Source: JANOBJ01 sp031411575 | Lineage (GTDB): Bacteria > Pseudomonadota > Gammaproteobacteria > Burkholderiales > Burkholderiaceae_C | Direction: 5' to 3' | Assembly (NCBI GenBank): GCA_031411575.1 | Contig: JANOBJ010000107.1 | Coordinates: 1-16,046 of the forward strand | Length of the DNA stretch: 16,046 nt | Shown here: one piece after another, positions 7,252 through 14,582 of the stretch | How the letters are laid out: each line of letters opens with the position of its first letter | Position numbering within the stretch: the stretch's first letter is position 1 | The notes under the pieces: generated by a model | Seen by the model: the letters and a program-made list of their open reading frames with translations, nothing else | Told to the model about the DNA's origin: nothing | The model's database searches: none | Translations under genes and position numbers: made by a program

Positions 7252-7932
7252 CTACCAACGCGGCGGCAGCTTCTTGAGCAGCACAATCCGCCGAATCCCC
7301 TGCTCGATATAGCCGCCCTTCTCCAGATCCTTGAGCAGGCGGCTGACCATTTCACGCGAGGCGCCGACGCGGGTGGCGATTTCCAGGTGGGTGATGGGTT
7401 GCAGCAGCACCGGGGCTTCGGGCGTGGCCGCGCCCTGCTGGTGTTCCAGCAGACTGACCACGCGGCCGTACACGTCCAGCAGGGCCATGCCGCGTGCGGT
7501 TTCGGTGGCGGCGCGGGCGCGGCGGATGATCTGCACGATCAGGGTGTACGCAAATTCGGGGTGCGATTTGAGGTGGTCACGCACGTCGGCGCCGCTCAGC
7601 ACGGCGCAGATGCAGGGTTCCAGCGTCATGACCGAGGCCGAGCGCGGCCCGCCGTCGAGCGACATTTCGCCAAAATAGTCGCCCGCGTGGATGGTGCCGT
7701 AGGTGATTTCGCGGCCGTTTTCGTCGGTGGCAAACACTTTGACGCTGCCTTGCAGCAGCACAAACAGCGTTTCGCCTCGCTCGCCTTCGGTAATCAGGAT
7801 GGCCTGCTTGCGGTAGCTGCGCTGCATGCCGTGCGCAGCCAGGGCGCGCAGGTCGGGCGGCAGCTGGGCCAGCAGGCCGGCCGGCGGCGTGTTGGGCGGT
7901 GTGGACACAGTCATGAACACGGAATCTAGCAT
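7252..7932 (-). CDS. CRP/FNR-family transcription regulator, predicted to bind cAMP
   Basis: 226 residues from the chosen start, the usual size for CRP. The start MLDSVF is preferred over a longer frame (7998) because GGGGAG lies 5 nt upstream of its ATG. Residues about 20-135 form the cyclic-nucleotide-binding beta-roll. The phosphate-binding cassette reads GDYFGEMSLDGGPRSASV, with G88-E89 and R97-S98 at the positions that contact cAMP in E. coli CRP. There is no FNR-type cysteine cluster. The C-terminal winged helix (about 181-210) has THLEIATRVGASREMVSRLL; its R193, E194 and R198 match the CRP residues that read TGTGA. The LuxR-type regulator gene lies 113 nt upstream on the same strand. 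The gene is convergent with the cyclase-haloperoxidase-peptidase trio. Whether it is the global CRP of this organism or a local regulator cannot be told from the window. Confidence 0.93.
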   Translation of the reverse strand: MLDSVFMTVSTPPNTPPAGLLAQLPPDLRALAAHGMQRSYRKQAILITEGERGETLFVLLQGSVKVFATDENGREITYGTIHAGDYFGEMSLDGGPRSASVMTLEPCICAVLSGADVRDHLKSHPEFAYTLIVQIIRRARAATETARGMALLDVYGRVVSLLEHQQGAATPEAPVLLQPITHLEIATRVGASREMVSRLLKDLEKGGYIEQGIRRIVLLKKLPPRW

Positions 7933-7936
7933 GGCG

Positions 7937-7942
7937 CTCCCC
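7937..7942 (-). promoter_or_regulatory. ribosome binding site fixing the start of the CRP-like gene
   Basis: On the minus strand GGGGAG precedes ATG (7932-7930) by 4-5 nt. This favours the 226-residue product over the 248-residue frame, whose N-terminal extension looks non-conserved. Confidence 0.6.
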
Positions 7943-8045
7943 TGAGTGGACGGTACCGGCCGGCTCAGGCCCCCCGCTGCTGCAAACCCGCCACCCATGC
8001 ATCAACCCCGTGCCGCCTCCGGCATCCGGCCCGCAGGCAGCGTCG

Positions 8046-8705
8046 TCAATGAACCTGGCCCTGCGCCAGCGTCGGCCCGACCGGTGGCAGCACGGCGACC
8101 TGGTTGACCAGTTCGCGTACGCCGCTGGACGCGGTCTTGAAGCACAGGTTGCGCACATGGGTGCGAATGGTGGACACGGCCACGCCGAGCTGGGTGGCGA
8201 TCTCTGGCGTGCTGTAGCCCTCGCACAGCACGCTCAACACGGTTTGTTCGGTGTGGGTCAGGCCACGGCTGCGCGCGTACAGCGTGAACATCTGTGATTC
8301 GTACACGGCCGGCCGCGCAAAATACAGCGCAAACCGCTGGTTGGGCGCGCCCGGCAGGCCGCGAAACGGCACCACCGCCACCTGCAGGCCGCCGGTGTCG
8401 CCGGTCAGGGCGATCAGGCTGCGTTTGCCCTGGGCGGCGCGGCCCATGGCGTCTTCCAGCACGCGGGCGTTATGGGTGTCGCAACTGTGCAACACCTGCT
8501 GCGACATCACCAGGAAGCGCGAGCGGCTGAGTTCGGCTCGGGCGGCCCGGTTGGTGTATTCCACCCGGCCCGACCGGGTGATGACCACCACGCCATGCGC
8601 CAGTTCGTCCATCAGCATGAGCATCATGCCGGAATCGTCTTCGGGCTCGGCAGACAAGCTGTCGGCACCGGTGGATTCGAAGGTCTGGGTCTGGAAGTTC
8701 AACAT
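8046..8705 (-). CDS. LuxR-type transcription regulator with PAS-like N-terminal domain
   Basis: 219 residues. Residues about 147-205 are a LuxR-type (GerE) helix-turn-helix: RGLTHTEQTVLSVL, EIATQLGVAVSTIRTHVRN. The N-terminal part (about 28-130) reads as a PAS-like sensor: MDELAHGVVVITRSGRVEYTNRAA is the usual opening strand pattern. There is no receiver domain with a phosphoacceptor Asp and no recognisable acyl-homoserine-lactone domain, so the ligand is unknown. The ATG has GAGG about 5 nt upstream on the minus strand. The CRP-like gene follows 113 nt downstream in the same direction and may be co-transcribed. The upstream region 8706-8837 carries TGTGA-type repeats and an inverted repeat, suggesting control by a CRP-like protein or itself. 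Confidence 0.88.
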   Translation of the reverse strand: MLNFQTQTFESTGADSLSAEPEDDSGMMLMLMDELAHGVVVITRSGRVEYTNRAARAELSRSRFLVMSQQVLHSCDTHNARVLEDAMGRAAQGKRSLIALTGDTGGLQVAVVPFRGLPGAPNQRFALYFARPAVYESQMFTLYARSRGLTHTEQTVLSVLCEGYSTPEIATQLGVAVSTIRTHVRNLCFKTASSGVRELVNQVAVLPPVGPTLAQGQVH

Positions 8706-8712
8706 GGCGGCC

Positions 8713-8739
8713 TCACTCGGTTCTTGTTAAGGTGAGTGA
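8713..8739. promoter_or_regulatory. inverted repeat just upstream of the LuxR-type gene
   Basis: TCACTC (8713-8718) and GAGTGA (8734-8739) are perfect inverted 6-mers separated by 15 nt, beginning 8 nt upstream of the start codon. The right-hand arm also reads gtgagtga. It could be an operator or a leader hairpin near the ribosome site. The arms are short, so chance is possible. Confidence 0.35.
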
Positions 8740-8767
8740 AGATTAGGGGCCATGCCCTTTTTCAGGC

Positions 8768-8803
8768 TGTGAATCGTGTGGCAAATTCCTGTGACAAATT
8801 CAC
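8768..8803. promoter_or_regulatory. cluster of TGTGA-like half sites upstream of the LuxR-type gene
   Basis: Three TGTG(A/G) half sites lie at 8768, 8777 and 8790. The last two head a 12-nt direct repeat with one mismatch (TGTGGCAAATTC at 8777-8788, TGTGACAAATTC at 8790-8801), period 13. TGTGA-N6-TGGCA (8768-8783) has CRP spacing but a poor right half. TGTGA-N5-TCACC (8790-8804) has a good right half but spacing one base short. The block is AT-rich for this genome and lies 63-98 nt upstream of the start codon, where a promoter is expected. Confidence 0.4.
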
Positions 8804-8837
8804 CAAGATCGGGCTGCGATCCCGGCGGCGCGAGCCC

Positions 8838-9761
8838 TCAATCCCAGCGGTCGGTGCGGAGGGCGTCGAGGGTGGCGCCCATCACCACGGGGCTGAAGGC
8901 CAGCGCCACGTGCGCGGTGCCGGGCACGAAGCGGTTGTGGGCGCCATGCAACATGCCGGTGGCGGTCGGGAACACGATGTTGTCGCAGTTCGAATACCAG
9001 CAGATGAACGGCGTTGCCGGCCGCCCGGCCTCGGCGGCGGCAATGTCGGTGACCCAGGCGCCTGCCAGCCGCATCTGCTGGCCGTTCATCAGCGGGCTGA
9101 AGCGCCCCAGCCACGTGCCGCCGTGCGGCGTGCCGATGGTGACGATACGGTGCACCCGGGCATGCGCGTTGTCACCGTCGGGGCGTGAGCGCAGCCAGGC
9201 GCGCGCCGCCAGCCCGCCCATGCTGTGGCACACCAGCACCGGCGCCAGTCCGGTGGCCAGCGTGACGCGCTGCACGGCGGCTTCAATCTGCGGCGGGTAG
9301 TCGTCAATTGAGCCAAACACCGGCTCCAGGCTGAGCGCCACGAAGGCATGGTCGCCCGCGCGCAGGGCGTGCAGCCACGGCGTCCAGAAACCACGGTTGC
9401 AGACAAAGCCGTGGACCAGCACCACGCCGCGCCGGCCCTGCGTGGCAGGGGCCAGGTGGTCGGGCACCGCCTGCGAGCGAAACGGCTGGCGCCAGCAGAA
9501 CACGCCCGGCGCGACCCGCGTCTCACCCCACCAGGCGCGCAGCAGTTCGCCCCAGCGCGGCGCCGGCACGGTTGCGGCATCACGCCGGTTGACGAAATAA
9601 AGCGCTACAAATTCAATAGCTAAAAACAACGAGTAGGCAAGCACAATCGCCGCAAAACCCATCGAACCAAGCACCGGGGAGCTGCCCCAGTGGTAAGCCA
9701 GCCAGGCCACGGCGGCGAACAGCAGGCCGAGCGTGGTGGCTTGCTGCAGGCGGGCAAGCAT
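8838..9761 (-). CDS. membrane-anchored alpha/beta hydrolase, lipase/esterase type
   Basis: 307 residues. The first 60 residues contain two hydrophobic helices (about 9-24 and 33-57), which should anchor the protein in the inner membrane. The catalytic domain follows: oxyanion segment VLVHGFVCNRGFW (about 114-126), nucleophile elbow CHSMGG with Ser180, then IGTPHGGTWLG, a likely acid Asp260 (SNCDNIVFP) and His284 (GTAHVALAFSP). This pattern fits triacylglycerol-lipase/PGAP1-like hydrolases; the natural ester is unknown. It is the last gene of a minus-strand group and begins 27 nt after the GMC oxidoreductase stop, so co-transcription is likely. A copy of the 17-nt palindrome encodes AIEFVA (48-53) in the second membrane helix. 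Confidence 0.9.
   Translation of the reverse strand: MLARLQQATTLGLLFAAVAWLAYHWGSSPVLGSMGFAAIVLAYSLFLAIEFVALYFVNRRDAATVPAPRWGELLRAWWGETRVAPGVFCWRQPFRSQAVPDHLAPATQGRRGVVLVHGFVCNRGFWTPWLHALRAGDHAFVALSLEPVFGSIDDYPPQIEAAVQRVTLATGLAPVLVCHSMGGLAARAWLRSRPDGDNAHARVHRIVTIGTPHGGTWLGRFSPLMNGQQMRLAGAWVTDIAAAEAGRPATPFICWYSNCDNIVFPTATGMLHGAHNRFVPGTAHVALAFSPVVMGATLDALRTDRWD
9604..9620. repeat. 17-nt dispersed palindrome, copy 4 (inside the lipase-type gene)
   Basis: gctacaaattcaatagc; the A-rich side is on the plus strand, so the coding strand carries the T-rich side. It encodes residues 48-53 within a membrane helix, a place that tolerates hydrophobic codons from a T-rich repeat. Confidence 0.65.
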
Positions 9762-9788
9762 GAAGGTGTGGTGCCCGCTCGGCCAGGG

Positions 9789-11408
9789 TCAGGCCAGCGC
9801 GACGGCGGTGCCGGCCAGGCGCTTGACCAGGCCCTGCGCCAGCCGGTTGACGATGCCGTAGATCGACAGCTGCGGGTTGGCGCCAATGCTGGTGGGAAAC
9901 AGCGAACCGTCGTGGATCGACAGGTTGTCGATCTGCCAGTGCACGCCGTCAGGGCGGGTAACGCCGCGTTTCTCGTCGCCTGCCAGGCCACAACCGCCCA
10001 TCACGTGAGCGCTCACTACCTTGGTGAGGAGCGGTTTCATGGGCAGGCCGGCGATGGCCTGTTTGGCCTGCGCCCACGCGGTGTAGGGCTCGGCCAGCTC
10101 GTGCACGGGCAGCACGCGCTGCGCGCCTGAGGCAAACTGGATCTCGGCCATGCTGAGCAGCGCCCGGCGCGCGCCGTCCATCACGAAATCGGTCAGCGGG
10201 TAATCGAGCGCAGCCGAGCCGTCGCCCCGCAGCTTGACGCGGCCACCCGCAGCCTGCTCGTGAAAGCCGTCGCGCATCAGCGCCAGCAGCACGTGGGTGT
10301 TGGGGAACTGGCGCAGCAGTTCCGCATGCGACGCGCCAAAGCCCGACACCGTGGACGCGAAAATCACCGGGTGCAGCGGCGGCGCCTCCAGCTTGTAGCC
10401 GATGGGGCCGTCGATCGGCTGGGTGTCGAGAAAGTGGTCGCTGTAGATCGTCTGCGGCGCGCCCTGCCAGGCCTCGACCTTTTGCGGCATGACCGCGGCC
10501 GACGCCACCACCGGGTGCAAAAAGGTGCGCCGGCCCAGCAACTGGCTGACATCGGGCGCGTCGCTGCGCAGCAGCAGCGCTGGCGAGTTGATGGCGCCGG
10601 CCGCCAGCACATAGTGTTTTGCTACTATTTTTGTAGCAAACTTTGACCCACTGGTGCGCACGCCATTGGGATTTACCGCAAAACCATGCATAGCGACGAC
10701 TTTTCCGCCGGCCAGCTCGAAGCGCTCGATCCGGGTCTCCACCAGCAGCATGGCGCCACGGTCCAGCGCGGCGGGAATCGTGGTCACCAGCATCGACTGC
10801 TTCGCGTTGGTGGGGCAGCCCATGCCGCAGGAGCCGAGGTTCCAGCAGCCCTTGACGTTGCGCGCGATCGCCGCGGCCGGGATGCCCAGCTTGGCGGCGC
10901 CACGGCGCAGCAGGTCGTTGTTCTCGTTGGGCGGCGTGAGCCAGGGGCCGATGGCGAGACGGGTTTCGGCCTGCTGGAAATAGGGCGCCAGCGCATCGGC
11001 GGTGTAGTCGGCCAGGCCAAAGTGTTGCTGCCACCAGTTGAGCGTGGGTGTGGGAGTGCGAAACGAGCTGGTCCAGTTGACGGTGGTGGAGCCGCCGACG
11101 CAGCGGCCCTGCAGGATGTTGATGGCCTTGTCTTCGGTCTTGCGGGCGGCGCTTTCCTGGTAGAGCGTGGGGTAGGCCTCGGCCTCGAGCTGGCGGAAAT
11201 CGGTGCTGCTCTTGAGCGGGCCTTCTTCGACGATCACCACTTTCAGGCCGGCCTTGGCCAGCAGTTCGGCCGTGATGCCGGCGCCGGCGCCAGAACCGAC
11301 GATGGCGACGTCACACGTCAGCGTCTCGGGCAGCGGGCCGTGCGGGCCACCCAGTACTTTCCAGCCGCGCTTCAAACCATCGCGGATCGGGTCTTGCAAA
11401 AGGCTCAT
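9789..11408 (-). CDS. GMC-family FAD-dependent oxidoreductase (large catalytic subunit)
   Basis: 539 residues. The N-terminal FAD dinucleotide fold reads CDVAIVGSGAGAGITAELLAKAG (32-54). The second GMC signature GRCVGGSTTVNW lies at 101-112. A short cysteine-bearing segment CWNLGSCGMGCPTNAK (188-203) is typical of one GMC subgroup that includes cholesterol oxidase-like and alcohol dehydrogenase-like enzymes. The active-site pair is probably His468 (SAHVMGGCGL) and Asn511 (SIGANPQLSI). It oxidises an alcohol or polyol and passes electrons from FAD. No signal peptide of its own is visible. The gene just upstream encodes a Tat-signal small subunit, which suggests export of the two as a folded complex. 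No cytochrome c subunit gene is adjacent. Upstream gap 42 nt; the ribosome site is weak. A dispersed palindrome copy encodes residues 258-263. Substrate is not determinable here. Confidence 0.92.
   Translation of the reverse strand: MSLLQDPIRDGLKRGWKVLGGPHGPLPETLTCDVAIVGSGAGAGITAELLAKAGLKVVIVEEGPLKSSTDFRQLEAEAYPTLYQESAARKTEDKAINILQGRCVGGSTTVNWTSSFRTPTPTLNWWQQHFGLADYTADALAPYFQQAETRLAIGPWLTPPNENNDLLRRGAAKLGIPAAAIARNVKGCWNLGSCGMGCPTNAKQSMLVTTIPAALDRGAMLLVETRIERFELAGGKVVAMHGFAVNPNGVRTSGSKFATKIVAKHYVLAAGAINSPALLLRSDAPDVSQLLGRRTFLHPVVASAAVMPQKVEAWQGAPQTIYSDHFLDTQPIDGPIGYKLEAPPLHPVIFASTVSGFGASHAELLRQFPNTHVLLALMRDGFHEQAAGGRVKLRGDGSAALDYPLTDFVMDGARRALLSMAEIQFASGAQRVLPVHELAEPYTAWAQAKQAIAGLPMKPLLTKVVSAHVMGGCGLAGDEKRGVTRPDGVHWQIDNLSIHDGSLFPTSIGANPQLSIYGIVNRLAQGLVKRLAGTAVALA
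10621..10637. repeat. 17-nt dispersed palindrome, copy 5 (inside the GMC oxidoreductase gene)
   Basis: gctactatttttgtagc; arms extend to TTTGCTAC/GTAGCAAA (10618-10640), the longest perfect arms in the set. It encodes ATKIVA (258-263) just before the conserved VLAAGAINSPALLL segment. This stretch is variable in length between GMC proteins, so it could mark an actual insertion. Confidence 0.75.
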
Positions 11409-11450
11409 GGATGGGTCAGCTTACAAAAAGGGGGCGGTAGACGGGCAATG

Positions 11451-11957
11451 TCAGATTTTGGGCGGGCCGGGATAGCCCAGCTGCGGCCAGGTGCTGGCGT
11501 CAGAAAAGTAGGCGCCGCCCACGATGTCGTGCAGCGCATGGTAGGCCTGCTGGCGCAGGCTCAAGGACGACGTGCGCATCGCCTGCAGCGCCTGCTGCAC
11601 CTCGGCCACGCTGGCCCGCGGCCAGTCGGCGGCCAGTCCGGCCAGGCCCCGACGCCCGGCGCTGGTGGCCAACAGACCCAGCAGTTGCGAGAGTTCGGCC
11701 TGGGCATGGGCTGGCAAGCCGAGCGCGAGCGCGTCGATACGGTCGAGCAGACCATTGACGGCGATCTGGCGCGGCCCGGCCTCGGTCGGCAGGCTGCCGT
11801 CGAGCACGCCACGCCCCACGGCCGTGAACACGTCGCGCGCCGCCGTGCTGAGCCTGCCATCTTTCAGGCCGGGCTGCAGCAGGCTGACAGCGGTGCCCGC
11901 CACCAGCAGCACCAAGGCTGAACCGGCGCCGAGCCTGAGCAGGGTTCTTCTTTGCAT
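11451..11957 (-). CDS. Tat-exported small subunit of the GMC dehydrogenase (gluconate 2-dehydrogenase subunit 3-like)
   Basis: 168 residues. The N-terminus MQRRTLLRLGAGSALVLLVAGTA has the twin-arginine pair followed by a hydrophobic helix, consistent with a Tat signal. The remainder is helical and resembles the gluconate 2-dehydrogenase subunit 3 family (GLLDRIDALALGLP, LRQQAYHALHDIVGGAYFSD, WPQLGYPGPP). In related enzymes this subunit accompanies the flavoprotein to the periplasm. It is followed 42 nt later by the GMC oxidoreductase. It is divergent from the gene at 12026, with only 68 nt between starts. Confidence 0.85.
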   Translation of the reverse strand: MQRRTLLRLGAGSALVLLVAGTAVSLLQPGLKDGRLSTAARDVFTAVGRGVLDGSLPTEAGPRQIAVNGLLDRIDALALGLPAHAQAELSQLLGLLATSAGRRGLAGLAADWPRASVAEVQQALQAMRTSSLSLRQQAYHALHDIVGGAYFSDASTWPQLGYPGPPKI

Positions 11958-12025
11958 GCCTGCACTATCGCATGCTGCCTCGGCGCCCCGCTAGAGCGCC
12001 GCGCCTAGATAGACTCGGGGTTTGT
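11958..12025. promoter_or_regulatory. 68-nt divergent promoter region
   Basis: The space between the Tat-subunit gene (minus) and the gene at 12026 (plus) must hold the promoter of the GMC group and probably that of the 12026 gene. A GC-rich inverted segment near 11984-12004 (gcgcc...ggcgc type) is visible; no convincing -35/-10 pair could be chosen by eye. Confidence 0.35.
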
Positions 12026-12784
12026 ATGGAAACTGCGCCCAACACCCGCCGCAACGCGGCCGAAAGCATTCGCAGCGCTGTCGCCCAGGTGACGGCCCTG
12101 CGCGAGGCTGCGCATGCGCAGCCAGGACTGGACGCGGCGGTGCTCGAGGTCAAGCGGCTGCAGGCGCGGCGTTTCTCGGTTACCTATGCCGATCTGATGG
12201 CCAGCGGGCCGTACCAGGCGGCAGCGCGCTTTTTTCTGGAAGAGTTGTACGGCGACAAGAACTACGCCGAGCGCGACGCCCAGTTCTCGCGCATTGCCGG
12301 CGCGCTGCAAAAGCTGTTCCCTGACCACGTGGTGGGCACGGCGGTAGCGCTGGCTGAATTGCATGCCCTGACCGAGCAGCTGGACCACGCGATGGGCCAG
12401 CTGTGGCTGGACACGGCTCCGTTGGAGCCGGCTGCCCGCTATGTGCGTGCGTGGCGCGCCGTCGGGCGGCGGGCCGACCGTGAGCAGCAGCTCAGCAGCG
12501 TGGTGGCGATGGGCCGCGAACTGGACCGGCTGACGCGTGCGCCCGGCCTCAGGATGATGCTCAAGATGATGCGGGCGCCGGCAAACGCTGCCGGCATGGG
12601 CTCGTTGCAGCGCTTTCTGGAAAGCGGGTTCGACACCTTTGCCGGCATGGCCAAGCAGAAAGGCGCCACGGAAACGTTCCTCGCCATGATCGTCGAGCGC
12701 GAGACACAGTGGATCGGGCAGCTGTTCGAGGCGGATGCTGTCGCTTGCGAGACCGCCCTGCGGCAATCCCTAGGACAAGCCCGG
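12026..12784 (+). CDS. conserved hypothetical protein with FFLEELYG motif
   Basis: About 253 residues from the ATG at 12026, predicted almost fully helical, soluble, no signal peptide. The stretch AARFFLEELYGDKNYAERD (67-85) resembles a motif I recall from a family of proteobacterial proteins of unknown function; no catalytic signature was found. Other recognisable segments are FPDHVVGTAVALAELHALTEQLD (98-120) and a C-terminal helix TFLAMIVERETQWIGQLF. A frame extending to 11972 exists, but its extra 18 residues look random, and the 12026 start has gggg 6-9 nt upstream, so the later start is preferred. It lies 45 nt before fadD on the same strand and may be in the same transcript. Function unknown. 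Confidence 0.8.
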
Positions 12785-12820
12785 TAGCCGCGCGGCGGGC
12801 CCTGCTCCCACAATAGGACG

Positions 12821-12826
12821 AAGGAG
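12821..12826 (+). promoter_or_regulatory. ribosome binding site of fadD
   Basis: AAGGAG lies 6 nt before the ATG at 12833. It is a textbook site that decides the start. Confidence 0.8.
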
Positions 12827-12832
12827 TTTTGC

Positions 12833-14518
12833 ATGGACAAGTACTGGCTGAAAAGCTACCCCGCCGATGTGCCGCATGAGATCAGGCCCGAGCAGTACAG
12901 CTCGCTGACGCAGCTGCTGGAGGAATCGTTCCGCAAGAATGCCAGCAGCCCGTTCTCGGTCTGCATGGAACAGTGGATGAGCTATCGCCAGCTGGATGAG
13001 CTGTCCTCCGCGCTGGGCGCCTGGCTGCAGGCGCAGGGGCTGGAGCCGGGCGCGCGTGTGGCCATCATGCTGCCGAACATTCCGCAGTTTTCGGTGACGA
13101 TGGCGGGCATTTTGCGCGCGGGCTACACCTGCGTGAACGTGAACCCGCTGTACACCGCACGCGAGCTCGAGCATCAGCTCAAGGACTCGGGTGCCACGGC
13201 CATCGTGATCCTGGAGAACTTCGCGCATACCTTGCAGGAGGTGATAGAGCGCACGCCGGTCAAGCGGGTGGTGATGGCGTCCATGGGTGATCTGCTGGGC
13301 TTTGCCTATGGCACCTGGATCACGTTTGCGGTGCGGCACCTGGCCAAAATGGTGCCGGCCTACAAGCTGCCGCTCTCCGACGGGCGTACGGTGACGCCGT
13401 TCAACCGCGCGATCGCCGAGGGAACCGGCAAGGCGCTGAAGCCCACGGCGCAGACGCTCGATTCGGTGGCGTTTCTGCAGTACACGGGCGGCACAACGGG
13501 GCTGTCCAAGGGCGCGGTGCTGACGCACCGCAACATCGTGGCCGCCATTCTGCAGGCCGAGGCCTGGTTCACGCCTGCGCTCAAGCGCGTGGGCGATGTC
13601 AGCAAGACCAACAGCGTCGCGGCATTGCCGCTGTACCACATCTTCGCGCTGACGCTGAGCCTGCTGGCGATACGCTGGGGTTCGCACATCACGCTAATCC
13701 CCAACCCGCGCGATTTTGGCAAGTTCATAGACGTGCTCAAGAAGCGCCCGTTTCACATGCTGCCTGCGGTGAACACGCTGTTCAACGCACTGCTGCAGCA
13801 TCCGCAGTTCAAGTCGGTCGATTTTTCGAGCCTGTGCGTGTCGCAAGCGGGCGGCATGGCGGCGTCCGAAGGGACCGCGCGCCACTGGCAAGAGGCCACC
13901 GGCTGCGCCATGGTCGAGGGCTGGGGCATGAGCGAGACCTGCGCCATCGGTACCAACAACCCGGTCACCAGCCGCGAGTTCACGGGCACCATCGGCTTGC
14001 CGCTGCCCAGCATCGAGATCGCCATCAAGGACGACGACGGCAATTCGGTGGCGCAGGGCGAAACCGGCGAGATCTGTATCAAGGGGCCGAATGTGATGGT
14101 GGGCTACTACAACCAGCCCGAGGAAAACAAGAAGGCGTTCACCGCAGACGGCTTCATGCTCACTGGCGACATTGGCATCATGGATGAACGCGGTTACACC
14201 AAGATTGTCGATCGCAAGAAGGACATGATTCTGGTGAGCGGCTTCAACGTGTTCCCCAACGAACTGGAGAACGTGATTTCGATGTGCCCCGGCGTCGTCG
14301 AATGCGCAGCGATTGGCATTCCCGACGAGAAGCAGGGCGAGGCGATCAAGGTTTTTGTGGTGAAGAACGACGCCATGCTGACTGAAGACGACGTGGCCAA
14401 GTACTGCCAGCAGCATCTGACGGGCTACAAGCGCCCGAAATACATCGAATTCCGCGATGACCTGCCCAAAACCAACGTCGGCAAGATACTGCGACGGGAA
14501 TTGCGTGCGGGGAAATAG
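12833..14518 (+). CDS. fadD: long-chain fatty acid-CoA ligase
   Basis: Activates fatty acids to acyl-CoA through an acyl-AMP intermediate, the entry step for beta-oxidation; probably peripheral to the inner membrane. 561 residues, as in E. coli FadD. The ANL-superfamily core motifs are all present: phosphate loop YTGGTTGLSKGA (217-228), GWGMSE (363-368), LTGD (443-446), hinge DRKKD (460-464) and the catalytic lysine K551 in TNVGKILRREL. The FadD-type segment GFNVFPNELE follows the hinge. The start is fixed by a strong ribosome site. The gene follows the FFLEELYG hypothetical gene by 45 nt, and the two may share a transcript. The neighbouring lipase-type hydrolase on the other strand is compatible with lipid use. 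Confidence 0.96.
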   Translation: MDKYWLKSYPADVPHEIRPEQYSSLTQLLEESFRKNASSPFSVCMEQWMSYRQLDELSSALGAWLQAQGLEPGARVAIMLPNIPQFSVTMAGILRAGYTCVNVNPLYTARELEHQLKDSGATAIVILENFAHTLQEVIERTPVKRVVMASMGDLLGFAYGTWITFAVRHLAKMVPAYKLPLSDGRTVTPFNRAIAEGTGKALKPTAQTLDSVAFLQYTGGTTGLSKGAVLTHRNIVAAILQAEAWFTPALKRVGDVSKTNSVAALPLYHIFALTLSLLAIRWGSHITLIPNPRDFGKFIDVLKKRPFHMLPAVNTLFNALLQHPQFKSVDFSSLCVSQAGGMAASEGTARHWQEATGCAMVEGWGMSETCAIGTNNPVTSREFTGTIGLPLPSIEIAIKDDDGNSVAQGETGEICIKGPNVMVGYYNQPEENKKAFTADGFMLTGDIGIMDERGYTKIVDRKKDMILVSGFNVFPNELENVISMCPGVVECAAIGIPDEKQGEAIKVFVVKNDAMLTEDDVAKYCQQHLTGYKRPKYIEFRDDLPKTNVGKILRRELRAGK

Positions 14519-14535
14519 CCTCTGAGCTTCGCGGT

Positions 14536-14574
14536 GGGGCGGGGGTCCGGTCAACACGGCGCTCATGCCCGCCC
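14536..14574 (+). terminator. possible fadD terminator hairpin
   Basis: GGGCGGG (14537-14543) and CCCGCCC (14568-14574) can pair over a 24-nt loop, starting 18 nt after the fadD stop. There is no T-run, so intrinsic termination is doubtful. Confidence 0.3.
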
Positions 14575-14582
14575 TGCCGTTC

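Noticed and set aside
10686..11921. Plus-strand frame of 411 codons opposite the GMC oxidoreductase and Tat subunit
   Set aside because: It spans two well-supported minus-strand genes and their gap; composition is typical of an antisense shadow.
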